From a virus, in IMG/VR virus record IMGVR_UViG_3300048834_000258, positions 1-64,000 of that record: DNA of 64,000 nt, one strand, 5' to 3'. Shown in pieces: positions 1 through 9,288 of this stretch. The translations under genes and the position numbers were made by a program. Under the pieces are notes generated by a model. That model saw only the letters and a list, made by a program, of their open reading frames with translations. It searched no databases and was not told where the DNA came from. Within the stretch, counting starts at the first letter, position 1, and every line of letters starts with the position of its first letter.

Positions 1-2325
1 GTCGCAAACGGCAGTAACAAAGTCTACGGCACTGGAACCAACTTCCTCGCAGTATTCGGCGCGGGGCGTGCAGGCCCGCCGATCAAGACGACAGATTCCG
101 CCAATGCCCAGATTGCGATTCGAAACGTCTCGACGGGGTATCCCTATTTCGTTTACAGGACAATCACGAACGTAGACTCCGACACCGAATTGACGATCAG
201 CGCGACGTGGCAGCAGACCACCATCAGCTCGCCTGGTGTTGCGTGGGGGTCCTGGACCATTGGGCAGGTGCGCAAGGGCACAGGGACGGTCTACGTGGCC
301 AACGGCAGCACGACGGTCACAGGCACGGGCGGGACCGATCTACAGGCGGAGATCTGCGACGGCGGCACCACGCCGGATGGCGGGACCACGATCTATTTTG
401 TCGAGGCGGGAGCGGTGACGCGGAAGTCGGTTGCCTCCTGTCAGAGCGCCACGCAGATCACCCTTGCGGCGGCGTACGACGGCACGACGATCAGCAGCCC
501 TGGGGTGCCCTACACCTTTGACGATTGGGATCTGGCCAAGGGGGCATGGAGCCCCAATGGCGCGTCGACGGTGAACTTCTACGACATCGCCAAGGCCATG
601 TATCGCTTCTGGTATGCAAGCGGCTGGACGCGCCCCCGAGATGCGGCGCGGTTCCTGGCAGATCGCTACTGGAAACAGACGGCGAACGGCGGGCAGTATA
701 TGTGGGAGTCCTTCGCAGGCTCCGTGATTCGACAGGTAGTTGATCCGCCAGAGTCGCCTGACTCGGATTTCTGGATTGTCAGCGAAAACCGCATGTCGGA
801 TGTGTGGGACGTGCGGAAGTATGTCGGCCACAGTCCCATGTATGAGGCGCGGGAGGTTGCCTACGCCCTGGAGGTTGCCGTAAGGACTGCCCGCTACGAC
901 CCCGACGCCACGCGGCGAGCAACCAATCTAGCGCGGGTGCAAGACTCTTACGATGACCTGTGGAGTACGGACATGGTGGCGGCGTCCAGCGGGGGCTTCT
1001 ACCGCAACCACATCAAAGAACCGGATTCGGCGCGGGTGCTGGCGGTGACCAATGGCTCAGCGACGGTCACCAAGCACAGCGGGACGGATTTCGCTGCGGA
1101 CTTTTGCGGCGATCCTGCGAGCTTCTACAGCACGGGCACGCTGGCGCTGACGAATGGGAGCACGACAATTTCGCTAACTGGGGGCGACCTGACCTTGCAC
1201 GCCGGCAAAAGGATCTTCATTCGGGGCACGCTGGCTGGCCAGCCATACTCGCAGGTCAATCAGATCACCAACGCCACAACGCTCAAATACCCGTGGCCGG
1301 GGACAACGGGCAACGCGACTGCGTGGCGAGCACAGACTCGCGTGGAGTGGTACCCAGGCGACTACTACGCCCTGGAGATGCTGCAAGTCGATTCATCCGG
1401 CGCGGCGATTGGCCCGAAAGCGTGGGGAAGCACCAATGCGGCACTGCCGGAGACTGACGCCTGGTACTGGTGTACCCGAGACAGCGGCACGCAGCTCACG
1501 CTGGATAGGCCATTCACCGGGGACACAGGCGGCACCGGATATCGCAGGGTGATGTTCCACGGCGGCTCCTACGTCCAGCCGTACTTCCAGATGCTTCTCG
1601 CCCGTTCGTTCCAGATGGCTGCAAGGTTGCTGGATGACGAAGGGGACACGGTGCGGGCGGCGGGGTATCGGAGCCTTGCGTCCGATCTGGTGGACTACGT
1701 GACGGAGGTGGCGGCAGACGGCTACAGCTATGGAGTGCCGTACTTCACGGAAACACCCGTCTGCGAACCGGTTTCCAGCAAACCAAACATCTGCGATGAG
1801 GCAGCGGATTCCGACTACCACCGGGCCTACTCGGTGGAGGCGAACGGCCCGCTTGCGCAAGACTACCTGGACGCTCCGACGCCAGAAAAGCTGACGCGAA
1901 TGAATGCCTGGTTCAACGCGCAATTCTGCCCGTCTGCTGGATACGATTGCCCGTTTGCATCCGACGGCAGCACGGCGGAACTGGTGCAGGACGGCATTCC
2001 TGAGTTCAGCGACACGCTCCGCACGAAGAACTTCGGGCAAGCGTTTGGCGTAGGCGGCGGCTACATGGTGGATGCGGCGCGGGTGGGGGGGCAGGCGGCG
2101 GTCGAGAATCGCACGCTAACGGTCCAGGTGGCATCACCACTGGCGTATGGCGATCGCATCAAGATTACGGCAGTCAATGCAAGCGGTGTGGCTGTGACCA
2201 ATACCTGCGAGGCCGTGACGTGCAGCGTCACCAGCGACTTCCGCGCGGGCGGGCAGGTGGTGAAGATCCAGTACTACCTGGATGATGTCCCGGTAACACC
2301 GGAAGGGTTTTTGATTGTCAATTAG
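1..2325 (+). CDS. Large virion/surface protein, 5' end cut by window
   Basis: The frame is open from base 1, so this is the C-terminal 774 residues of a longer protein. The first internal start (TTG, 190) is probably not the true one. At least three beta-type modules recur, each starting with a (V/T)NGSxxV stretch and ending near TTISSPGV or a similar hydrophobic strand (about residues 1-80, 90-170, 345-440). Between and after them lie helical stretches rich in Trp, Tyr and Arg (about 175-330 and 520-700), reminiscent of an alpha-toroid hydrolase fold. I infer a tailspike, depolymerase or other surface virion protein. No catalytic motif was recognised. It ends 8 bases before the JAMM gene. 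Confidence 0.6.
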   Translation, partial: VANGSNKVYGTGTNFLAVFGAGRAGPPIKTTDSANAQIAIRNVSTGYPYFVYRTITNVDSDTELTISATWQQTTISSPGVAWGSWTIGQVRKGTGTVYVANGSTTVTGTGGTDLQAEICDGGTTPDGGTTIYFVEAGAVTRKSVASCQSATQITLAAAYDGTTISSPGVPYTFDDWDLAKGAWSPNGASTVNFYDIAKAMYRFWYASGWTRPRDAARFLADRYWKQTANGGQYMWESFAGSVIRQVVDPPESPDSDFWIVSENRMSDVWDVRKYVGHSPMYEAREVAYALEVAVRTARYDPDATRRATNLARVQDSYDDLWSTDMVAASSGGFYRNHIKEPDSARVLAVTNGSATVTKHSGTDFAADFCGDPASFYSTGTLALTNGSTTISLTGGDLTLHAGKRIFIRGTLAGQPYSQVNQITNATTLKYPWPGTTGNATAWRAQTRVEWYPGDYYALEMLQVDSSGAAIGPKAWGSTNAALPETDAWYWCTRDSGTQLTLDRPFTGDTGGTGYRRVMFHGGSYVQPYFQMLLARSFQMAARLLDDEGDTVRAAGYRSLASDLVDYVTEVAADGYSYGVPYFTETPVCEPVSSKPNICDEAADSDYHRAYSVEANGPLAQDYLDAPTPEKLTRMNAWFNAQFCPSAGYDCPFASDGSTAELVQDGIPEFSDTLRTKNFGQAFGVGGGYMVDAARVGGQAAVENRTLTVQVASPLAYGDRIKITAVNASGVAVTNTCEAVTCSVTSDFRAGGQVVKIQYYLDDVPVTPEGFLIVN

Positions 2326-2333
2326 GAGACCTT

Positions 2334-2774
2334 ATGACGGTCAAAGTGGCGGAGATTGTTTGGAAGCACTTGCGTAAGAAGGCTCGCGAGGCGTTTCCGA
2401 ATGAGATGTTGGGCTATCTGTTTGGGCATATAGAAGGGGATGTGATATATGTTCAAACAGTTTATATCGCCGAGGGCGATGATATTGTGCAGGCTTCGCC
2501 GGAAGCCATCTCCGTGAGTGCTGGGTCCAAAGCAGCGGCGGAATACATTGCGGGAATAATGAAGATGAAGCTGTTGGGTACGGTTCATACGCACCCGGAA
2601 GCGGAGCCTGAAGAGTATACCTGCGATGCGGTTCCGTCGCTTTTTGATTATGAGTATGGATGGGAGGAGCACGTAATGGGCATATTGCACATTTGCCGGA
2701 AGGGCAAGCGGTGGCAGTATGATCTGAGATTTTACGATCCGAAGGGGCTGTATGTCACTGAATTTGTACGTTAA
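2334..2774 (+). CDS. JAB/MPN (JAMM-fold) metalloprotease-like protein
   Basis: 146 residues. Glu24 (NEMLG), then HTHP at 85-88 and Asp98 follow the spacing of the JAMM zinc motif E-xn-HxH-x7-S-x2-D. The position of the usual Ser is Tyr95, so the zinc ligands are present but the oxyanion Ser is changed. JAMM proteins cleave isopeptide or peptide bonds. In phages they occur in tail-tip (lambda K-like) and capsid-processing contexts, and as possible removers of ubiquitin-like conjugates. The RBS is TAGGAGA, 6 bases before the ATG. The gene overlaps the terminase gene by 23 bases, suggesting coupling and a packaging or morphogenesis role. Substrate unknown. Confidence 0.7.
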   Translation: MTVKVAEIVWKHLRKKAREAFPNEMLGYLFGHIEGDVIYVQTVYIAEGDDIVQASPEAISVSAGSKAAAEYIAGIMKMKLLGTVHTHPEAEPEEYTCDAVPSLFDYEYGWEEHVMGILHICRKGKRWQYDLRFYDPKGLYVTEFVR

Positions 2775-5757
2775 GGACCCACGCGAGTCGCGCACCAAAC
2801 AGGTGGCCGAGGAGCGCGAGGCGATCATGAAGATTGCCAAAGCGCGTTGGTTGGCGCGGACTAATATGTACTACCTGTGTAATAAGGTGCTTGGGTACAA
2901 AGATGTGAACCCTGCGGTCCATTATGGGTTGATTCGTACTTTGCAGCAGTTTCCGATGCCTGCGGAAAATGAGTGGTTCAAGTATGATAAGCCGATGGTT
3001 CGCGCCGATGGGTCGGTGGTTTGGGACTATACACCTGTTATTCCGAATATGCTCGATTTGCCGGGAGGCCGTAGACGCCTTATTCTGGATAGTCGCGGTA
3101 CGCTCAAGTGCCACTGCGATTCGAACTGGATGCGTAAAGCCTCGGGCGAGTATGTGCAGACGAAAGACATCGAAGTTGGAGATGTGCTCGACGGTATCGA
3201 TGAGAATTTCCGATTTACTCCTGTAGTTATTGAGCGAAAAGAACTTCAAGGAGAGCAGGAGTGCTATCGAATTACTACCAGAACCGGACGAGTTTTGGAG
3301 GTTTCCCACAACCATCCACTTAGAATGGTGGATAAGTGGATTGAGGCGGAAAAGCTGAAGCCGAAAGATCGAATTGCTATTCACGGAAGGTTGCCAGAGC
3401 CGGAGGGGGCACAGGATGTTGCCTACGACGAGATACTTGGTTGGTTTCTAGGCGACGGCAATATCAGCGGCAGTACTGTTACGCAGAAAAGGGATCGTTT
3501 TGTCCAATGGATTATAGAGGCCGCACAAAAAGCAGGTTTCACGGCAGATGCAATAGAGTACGACCCTGTAAAGAGGCCGGGGATTAAGACGGTTCGGGTG
3601 CAGGGAGCGCGGGATCTATTTCGGGAGTTAGGGTATTTGAAGAAGGATTGGTATGCGAAATCGGCAGACAAGTTTGTCCCCGAGACGATCTTTCGGGCCA
3701 GCAATGCTAGCGTAGGTCGCTTTTTGGCGACACTGTTTGCGGCAGATGGTACTTTCGGAACTGGGTCTATTAGCTATTGCTCTATCTCGAAGAGGCTGTG
3801 CCAAGACATCCAAAGGTTGTTGTTGCGTTTTGGTATTCATAGCCGTGTTTCTACGATTTTGACGAAATACAAAGGAGAGCCTTACACTTGCTATCATCTG
3901 CACGTTCAAGGGATGGAGAACATTTTGCAGTTTGTGGCGAGTATCGGATGGTACAAAGAGTGCCGTTTTAAGTGGCCGAAAGGAAAGGCAAATCCCAACG
4001 TCAACACAGTGCCGAAGCAATGGCGCAAACTGTTTCCGAAGTACTTCTTTGCACGAGGGGAGCGCCCCGATGATTTGCCCAAACTGTGGAACAAGAAACA
4101 GAATCGCTTCATTCCGAAGAGTCTTTCGTCCTACAACGTAGACAAAAAGTATCTTAAGGCAATTTGCCAATATCGTCCAGATGCTTTGATGGAGGGGTTG
4201 GCGTCCGATGATGTATTTTGGGACGAAGTAGTCTCGGTGGAATCTATTGGCAAACAGAGGACGTGGGCTATCCAGACGAACAAACGAAACTACTCTATTT
4301 CGGATGTAGTTACCCATAATACTTCCATTAACATTATGGCGCATTCGGTGCAGTGGATACTGAATTATCCCGACATCGCGATTCTGTTGGTACACGCAAA
4401 AGCCGAGATTGCTGAGGATATCTTGGGCGAGGTTCGTGACATGTTTGCGTTCTGTGAACCACTGCGGCACTTGTTTCCCGAGTTGTGCCCGGAAGCAGAT
4501 CAGATCAAGCACTTTGGAAATAGGAGTCGATTTACTATCCCAGGTAGATCGAAGATTCGCAAAGAGCCGACCATGGATACGACCTCTATTACGTCGGCCA
4601 TCGCCGGAGCGCACTTCGACGTTATCAAGTTTACGGACTGCGTGGAAGAACAGAACGCGGCCAACAAAGAGATGCGCAATGACGTGAGCAAGAAGTTCTC
4701 ACTGTTCCGTAACGTGCTCTCGACGCCGATGCACTGGATTGACGTGGAGGGCACTCGCTATCACTTTGATGACCAGTACGGGCGTATCATTGACGGCGAG
4801 AAGACGCTTCCCTTGGAGCATCGGGTGTGGGGCATCTATGTTAGAGGGTGTTATAAGAAAAAGCTGCCCTCCGGGCAGAAAGATTATCAGTTTTCGCCCG
4901 AGGAGTTGGAACTGCCGGACCTGTTGGACGAGAACGGGAAGAAAGTGAGTTGGTGGCCGGAGCGGTTTCCCACATGGTTCCTGGAGCGAGAAGAGAACGA
5001 CCCTACGGGCGAGATCTTCGACTTCAATTCGCAGCGCCGCAACCATCCGGTGGGTGATAGTAAGACGCTGGATTTCCCCGCCAGCGTGATCCAGTGGATT
5101 CCCGAGAAGGAACTTCGTTCAATTCGAGCGGAGTATTTTGTGACGACGGTGGACACGGCGGAGACGCAGAACGCACAGAGCAACTTCTCGGTAATTACAA
5201 CGTGTATGTGGGATTGTAACAATCGGTGCTATGTGATGGACGTGCGCCGCGCGAAAATGAAGCCCGATGAATTAGTGTCCCAGTTGTTTGATGTGTATGC
5301 AAAATGGCGTCCCATTGTGGTGCGGATCGAGGAAACCTCATACACACGAGGGTTGCAGTTTGGTTTGCGCCGCGAAATGGATTTGAAGCAGTTTTCCATT
5401 CCGTTTGACTTCGTGAAGCCGGACAACCAGAAGAGCAAGCAGGAGCGTATTCGTCTGACGTTGCAGCCGGTCTTGCGGCGGGGCGATTTACGCTTCTCGG
5501 AGGGTTTGCCTTCTGACATGAAAGATGCTATCTATCAGGAGTTCACGCAATTCCCCAAGGGAATTTCGGACGACATCCTGGACACGCTGGCGGACCAGTT
5601 TCAGAACAAGTCGTTCTATGGGAGGATTCGTGAGAGAGAGACTTTCGAAACCATGTCACAGAAAGCATTTAATGCTCTCGTACAGGGGTTGGAAAATCCT
5701 TTTGCGGACCCAGCTACTCCGCCCGAGAGTTACTACTCGCGGACAGGCGGGCTTTAG
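2752..5757 (+). CDS. terL: Terminase large subunit, intein-containing
   Basis: 1001-residue precursor of the DNA-packaging motor. The exteins are residues 1-119 and 524-1001 (597 residues joined, normal for TerL). The P-loop SRGTLK|TS is split by the intein between Lys119 and Thr524. The C-terminal RNase H-like nuclease shows VDTAE (Asp801), RIEET (Glu860) and DDILDTL (Asp940/941). An ATPase acidic motif lies in VIKFTDCVEE. Splicing must restore the Walker A loop before the motor can work. The start ATG at 2752 lies inside the JAMM gene. The 3' end overlaps the end of the convergent AAA+ gene by 4 bases. Confidence 0.93.
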   Translation: MSLNLYVKDPRESRTKQVAEEREAIMKIAKARWLARTNMYYLCNKVLGYKDVNPAVHYGLIRTLQQFPMPAENEWFKYDKPMVRADGSVVWDYTPVIPNMLDLPGGRRRLILDSRGTLKCHCDSNWMRKASGEYVQTKDIEVGDVLDGIDENFRFTPVVIERKELQGEQECYRITTRTGRVLEVSHNHPLRMVDKWIEAEKLKPKDRIAIHGRLPEPEGAQDVAYDEILGWFLGDGNISGSTVTQKRDRFVQWIIEAAQKAGFTADAIEYDPVKRPGIKTVRVQGARDLFRELGYLKKDWYAKSADKFVPETIFRASNASVGRFLATLFAADGTFGTGSISYCSISKRLCQDIQRLLLRFGIHSRVSTILTKYKGEPYTCYHLHVQGMENILQFVASIGWYKECRFKWPKGKANPNVNTVPKQWRKLFPKYFFARGERPDDLPKLWNKKQNRFIPKSLSSYNVDKKYLKAICQYRPDALMEGLASDDVFWDEVVSVESIGKQRTWAIQTNKRNYSISDVVTHNTSINIMAHSVQWILNYPDIAILLVHAKAEIAEDILGEVRDMFAFCEPLRHLFPELCPEADQIKHFGNRSRFTIPGRSKIRKEPTMDTTSITSAIAGAHFDVIKFTDCVEEQNAANKEMRNDVSKKFSLFRNVLSTPMHWIDVEGTRYHFDDQYGRIIDGEKTLPLEHRVWGIYVRGCYKKKLPSGQKDYQFSPEELELPDLLDENGKKVSWWPERFPTWFLEREENDPTGEIFDFNSQRRNHPVGDSKTLDFPASVIQWIPEKELRSIRAEYFVTTVDTAETQNAQSNFSVITTCMWDCNNRCYVMDVRRAKMKPDELVSQLFDVYAKWRPIVVRIEETSYTRGLQFGLRREMDLKQFSIPFDFVKPDNQKSKQERIRLTLQPVLRRGDLRFSEGLPSDMKDAIYQEFTQFPKGISDDILDTLADQFQNKSFYGRIRERETFETMSQKAFNALVQGLENPFADPATPPESYYSRTGGL
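3109..4320 (+). mobile_element. Intein with LAGLIDADG homing endonuclease in terL
   Basis: 404 residues (120-523 of the precursor). It starts at Cys120 (CHCD...) with block A ending IEVGDVL, has a block B-like VSHNHPL, and ends VVTHN, the classic His-Asn of block G. The +1 extein residue is Thr524. Two LAGLIDADG-type motifs are visible: LGWFLGDGN (about 229-237) and FLATLFAADG (about 324-333). This is a full-size class 1 intein, presumably able to splice and home. It sits exactly in the P-loop, a recurrent intein site because target sequence there is invariant. Confidence 0.92.
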
Positions 5758-6785
5758 GTAGCCGCCTGCCGCTTTTCCTGCGAGAATGCCAGCTTGTCGC
5801 CATCGGCGCTGATGTGGATGGTGATGCCCGCCGTAATCTTGCCGCTAGTTTTGAGGACCGCCAGCGGTTGCCACAATAGGTGAGTGATGGCCCGCTTCAA
5901 AGGTCGTGCTCCGTACTTAGCTTCGAAGCCCACTTTAACGAAGAGGTCTTTTGCCGAGTCTTCGAAGTGCAGGGCGCACGAATTGAAGCCCCACCGAGTA
6001 ACGAGCCAGTCGTCGGCTTTGGCCAGTTCAATCTCTACAATGTGGCGCAGCGTCTCTTTTGAGAGTTCTTCATAGTAGAGGAACTCGTCAATGCGGTTGA
6101 TGAACTCCGGCGAGAACTTGCGCTTGAGCCGCTGTTCGACCATGGTGGTCAGGGAGGCGGCTGTGGTTGTGGCGGTGAAGCCGGGGGAGTTCCGTATTTG
6201 GCCAATCTCGGCATAGCCGATGTTGGACGTTAGGAACACCAGCGTGTTCTCGAAGTCGACCGGATTGTTGTCGCCGGTGCGAAGGAAGCCCTTGTCGAGA
6301 ATGCCGAGGAGGATGCGCTGCATCGAAGGCGCGGCCTTCTCAATCTCATCGAACAGTACGACGGAAATTCGACTATGCTCACTGGAAATCGACTCCAGCC
6401 GCTGTTGGGAAAGCACGGCCTGCGTTTCCTTATGGCCCAGATATCCGGGAGGTGCGCCTACCAGTTTGGCCACTTCATGCTCCATCTGGTACTCTCCGCA
6501 GTCCACGCGGAGCAAATGGCGGTCGCTGTTGTGTAGGAGTTCAGCCACGGCTTCGACGGTTCTAGTCTTGCCAGTACCAGTGGGGCCGAGAAGCATGAAA
6601 ACGCCAGCGGGTCTTCCGGGAGGGTTAAGGTTGGCGTCCACCATATCCAGGTAGGGAGTGATTTTGGAAATGCACTCCTGACCGATGATACGCTCGCGTA
6701 ATCGTACCAAGTACGGGAGTTCGGCTTCTCGCGCTCGCCGCGAGTCGGCCATTGGGATGTGCATTCGAGTTCCGTTTACAGGCAT
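5754..6785 (-). CDS. AAA+ unfoldase-like ATPase (ClpA/B D2 type)
   Basis: 343 residues from the ATG at 6785, chosen because AAGGGAGGAG stands 8 bases upstream; an in-frame start 39 bases further out lacks one. Walker A GPTGTGKT (67-74), pore-like GYLG (114-117), Walker B VVLFDEIEK (142-150), sensor 1 LTSNIG, arginine-finger region FINRIDE and sensor 2 GARPLKRA are all present. This matches the second AAA+ ring of ClpB/ClpA, with no N-domain and no ClpP-binding loop recognised. It is alone on the minus strand between terL and the portal gene, with its own promoter and hairpin (cassette A). A role in remodelling capsid or host proteins is inference. Confidence 0.88.
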   Translation of the reverse strand: MPVNGTRMHIPMADSRRAREAELPYLVRLRERIIGQECISKITPYLDMVDANLNPPGRPAGVFMLLGPTGTGKTRTVEAVAELLHNSDRHLLRVDCGEYQMEHEVAKLVGAPPGYLGHKETQAVLSQQRLESISSEHSRISVVLFDEIEKAAPSMQRILLGILDKGFLRTGDNNPVDFENTLVFLTSNIGYAEIGQIRNSPGFTATTTAASLTTMVEQRLKRKFSPEFINRIDEFLYYEELSKETLRHIVEIELAKADDWLVTRWGFNSCALHFEDSAKDLFVKVGFEAKYGARPLKRAITHLLWQPLAVLKTSGKITAGITIHISADGDKLAFSQEKRQAAT

Positions 6786-6856
6786 TTTGGTTTCTCCTCC
6801 CTTGGATCTTACTCGTAAAGCCATTCCAAATCAACTCCTTTCTTCGGCCACCTACA

Positions 6857-6937
6857 GAAAAGAGGGCAGATTGGCGTCCGCCCTCTCGTCCGTTTGTGTG
6901 GCGCGAAGCGCCACGGGGGTCTACAACTAGTGTACCA
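6857..6937 (-). ncRNA. Small-RNA cassette A (promoter-hairpin-T run)
   Basis: On the minus strand an extended -10, TGGTACACT (6929-6937), is followed by GTTGTAGACC (6918-6927), a GGCGC/GCGCC hairpin (6898-6914), then a second hairpin with AGAGGG/CCCTCT-type arms (6861-6886) ending in TTTT. No ORF lies between promoter and terminator. The predicted RNA is about 65 nt. Read-through would enter the AAA+ gene, so the hairpin could instead act as its attenuator. One of eight similar elements. Confidence 0.55.
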
Positions 6938-6941
6938 CTAA

Positions 6942-6966
6942 TGGCGCGTAGCGCCAATGGTAAAAT
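6942..6966 (+). promoter_or_regulatory. Portal-gene promoter with upstream palindrome
   Basis: An extended -10, TG-G-TAAAAT (TAAAAT at 6961-6966), ends 10 bases before the portal ATG. A perfect palindrome with 6-bp arms and a GTA loop (6942-6956) lies directly upstream. No -35 box is visible. The expected start site leaves a leader of only a few bases. Confidence 0.6.
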
Positions 6967-6976
6967 AGAAGTAGCG

Positions 6977-8911
6977 ATGGCTGAAGAACTTAACGATTCC
7001 CTCGTACTTTCGACTGACCCGACTCCGGGCTACGAAGACATCACGAAGCAGCTTGCGCTGTCTCGGGTGGTGCAGACGTTCTTCAAGTACGAGACTTGGC
7101 GGCAGCGCAACTACGACCTCAAGTGGCGGCACCTCCAGGAGCTTTATAACGGGGTGGTACCCAGACGGTTCTGGGAAGGCACTACGACCGAGAGAGCTTC
7201 GCTCTCTGTGCGACTCATTCACTCCCAGGTCCAGAGCGTTCTCCCTCTTCTGCACCAAGCATTGTTTGGGTCTGACATTGAGTGGTTCAAAGTTGCCGCC
7301 ATTGGCGAGACTTCTACGCAGGAAGCAGCGGAGGTGCAAGCGCGGCTACTGTACCTGTGCGAGCACCCAACGGATCGGTTTGGGAACAATGTGCGTAACC
7401 AAGTTACGCTTACTCTCAATGATTTGCTTGTCAAAGGTATCGCCATTCTTGCTTTGCAAGTAGATCCGCTTACGCTGGAGCCTGTAGCCAATCGTATCTC
7501 GCCGCTGGACTTCTATGTCGATCCCGCTTGCGGGCCGGACATTGAACAGGCGAAATCGGTTATTTGGCGGCGCACGCTGACGCTGGATCAGGTAGAGGCA
7601 CTGCGAGGGGCCGAAGGCTTTGATATCCCCGACAGGGGGACGCTCATGGAGTGTATTCAGAGTATGCCGTCGGCTATTGCAGATACGTCCCGGCAGATGG
7701 AAGAAAGTTCGCGGGGTGTTCAGTACAATCCGCTGTCCGACGGGCAGGGTGTGTTTGGCGCGGAGAGCAATCTTGAGGTATTAGTGTACTACACCAAGAC
7801 ACGGGTTGTTTGGGTGCTTAACAGACACTACGTTATTTACAATGGCGAGAATCCGTATGGGTTCTACCCGTTTACGGCGGCGACCTGCTTCTTCGACCCG
7901 GATCGGTTCTACGGGAATGGCTATTCCGATGTACTGGCCGATTTGCAGAAGTACATGCAGTCGATTCGTAATGCGCGACTGGACGAGCTTTCGCTGGCCT
8001 TGAATCCGCCGCGAGTGACCCGCGCTTCGCACGATCAGCGCATGACGTTTTCGCAGAGAGTGTGGCGACCGGGTGCTCAGTTGGCGACCGAGAATGGCAA
8101 GGACGATATTTCGGTCCAGGTGCCGTCGAATATTACACAGAATTCATATCAAGAAGAGAGTTGGATGCAACAGCAGGCCCAGGAGATGACCGGGGTGAAC
8201 TCCATGGTCCTCCAGGGTATGCCGATGCGGGGCAATGCTTCTGCGAGTGCAACTTCGGTAGGAGCGCAGCGCGAGGCTCCGTCGTTGCGGCTGCTGATGG
8301 TGGTTCTCTCTTTGGAGAATTATCTGTTGACGCCGATGTTGTATAAGATGTTGAAGATGCACCAGATTCATAATCAGGGCGATCTTCAGTTGAGAGGTAT
8401 GACGGCGGAAGGACAGACGCCTGTTGCGAATCAAAGTTTGCAGCGCGATGTGAAGTTCATGATGTTGTCTGCAACGCGGATGATGTCACGCGAGAAGCTG
8501 TTGCAGGTGTTCCCGTTCCTGACGCAGTATTTGCTCAATCCTGAGTTGATGGGGCACTTGCAACGGATCGGACTGGCGGTTGATATGGCGGAATGGGTCC
8601 GTATGTTGCAGGACGCCAGCGGCACGAAGCAAGTGTATCAGTTGGTGCGGCCTCTCAATGAACAGGAACAGCAGGCGCTCATGCAGCCGACGCCTGAGAT
8701 GATGCAGGATCAGCAGAAGACGAAGGCATCGAACGAAGTTCGCCTCGCGATGGCGGATAAGAAGAATCAGGCCGAGCAGATGAAGGTCCAGGGCAAACTG
8801 CAAGAGGTCGATAAAAAGACCGAGGCGGACATGAAGAAAGAGATGCTGTTGGCGGTTATGCAGCGAGTGATGGGCGGCGGCAACGCCGAAGGCGGCAACA
8901 GTGGCTCTTAG
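6977..8911 (+). CDS. Portal (head-to-tail connector) protein
   Basis: 644 residues from the ATG at 6977, the first start after the promoter. Upstream in-frame codons run through the promoter and are not used. The sequence has the layout of podovirus connector-type portals: an N-terminal helical stem with many Trp/Arg, the segment DRFYGNGYSDVLADLQKYM near the middle, and a Gln/Lys/Glu-rich coiled C-terminus (about 590-640). Twelve copies would form the DNA channel at the packaging vertex and dock TerL. It is the first gene of the late head module and overlaps the next gene by 11 bases. Confidence 0.88.
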   Translation: MAEELNDSLVLSTDPTPGYEDITKQLALSRVVQTFFKYETWRQRNYDLKWRHLQELYNGVVPRRFWEGTTTERASLSVRLIHSQVQSVLPLLHQALFGSDIEWFKVAAIGETSTQEAAEVQARLLYLCEHPTDRFGNNVRNQVTLTLNDLLVKGIAILALQVDPLTLEPVANRISPLDFYVDPACGPDIEQAKSVIWRRTLTLDQVEALRGAEGFDIPDRGTLMECIQSMPSAIADTSRQMEESSRGVQYNPLSDGQGVFGAESNLEVLVYYTKTRVVWVLNRHYVIYNGENPYGFYPFTAATCFFDPDRFYGNGYSDVLADLQKYMQSIRNARLDELSLALNPPRVTRASHDQRMTFSQRVWRPGAQLATENGKDDISVQVPSNITQNSYQEESWMQQQAQEMTGVNSMVLQGMPMRGNASASATSVGAQREAPSLRLLMVVLSLENYLLTPMLYKMLKMHQIHNQGDLQLRGMTAEGQTPVANQSLQRDVKFMMLSATRMMSREKLLQVFPFLTQYLLNPELMGHLQRIGLAVDMAEWVRMLQDASGTKQVYQLVRPLNEQEQQALMQPTPEMMQDQQKTKASNEVRLAMADKKNQAEQMKVQGKLQEVDKKTEADMKKEMLLAVMQRVMGGGNAEGGNSGS

Positions 8912-9245
8912 TCCTACGGAGTTCGAGCAAGCGGGGAAAGCCCGCGACCTTGCGGACCTGTCCTCCCATCCGGGGTGGGCGGTTCTTCTGTCGGCGCTAG
9001 CCGACAAAGAGAAGCAGTTGTTGGAAGAATTGGCTTTGCTGGACGAGCCGAAGGCTATTGTGCGGGCGAAAGATCACTGGAGTATCTTCCGGCATATTGT
9101 GCAGTTTATTACCAGCGCCCCCGAGAACGCTAAGATCAATGTCTTCGACATCAAAGAGGCCGAAGGGATTGATGATAGCACTCTGACGGTAGGCGCGTTC
9201 CTCAACAAAGTCCCTTATGGATCGGATCAGTTACCTTTAGTGTAA
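8901..9245 (+). CDS. Small protein between portal and scaffold genes
   Basis: 114 residues with a GTG start at 8901 inside the portal gene. It is mostly helical, with a central charged stretch (DKEKQLLEEL) and a C-terminal half with mixed strand character. No family recognised. Position suggests a head-assembly accessory or minor capsid protein. Confidence 0.6.
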   Translation: MALSPTEFEQAGKARDLADLSSHPGWAVLLSALADKEKQLLEELALLDEPKAIVRAKDHWSIFRHIVQFITSAPENAKINVFDIKEAEGIDDSTLTVGAFLNKVPYGSDQLPLV

Positions 9246-9288
9246 ATGTTATCATGGTCTTAGGGACGATTCCCACATAGGAGAGACA

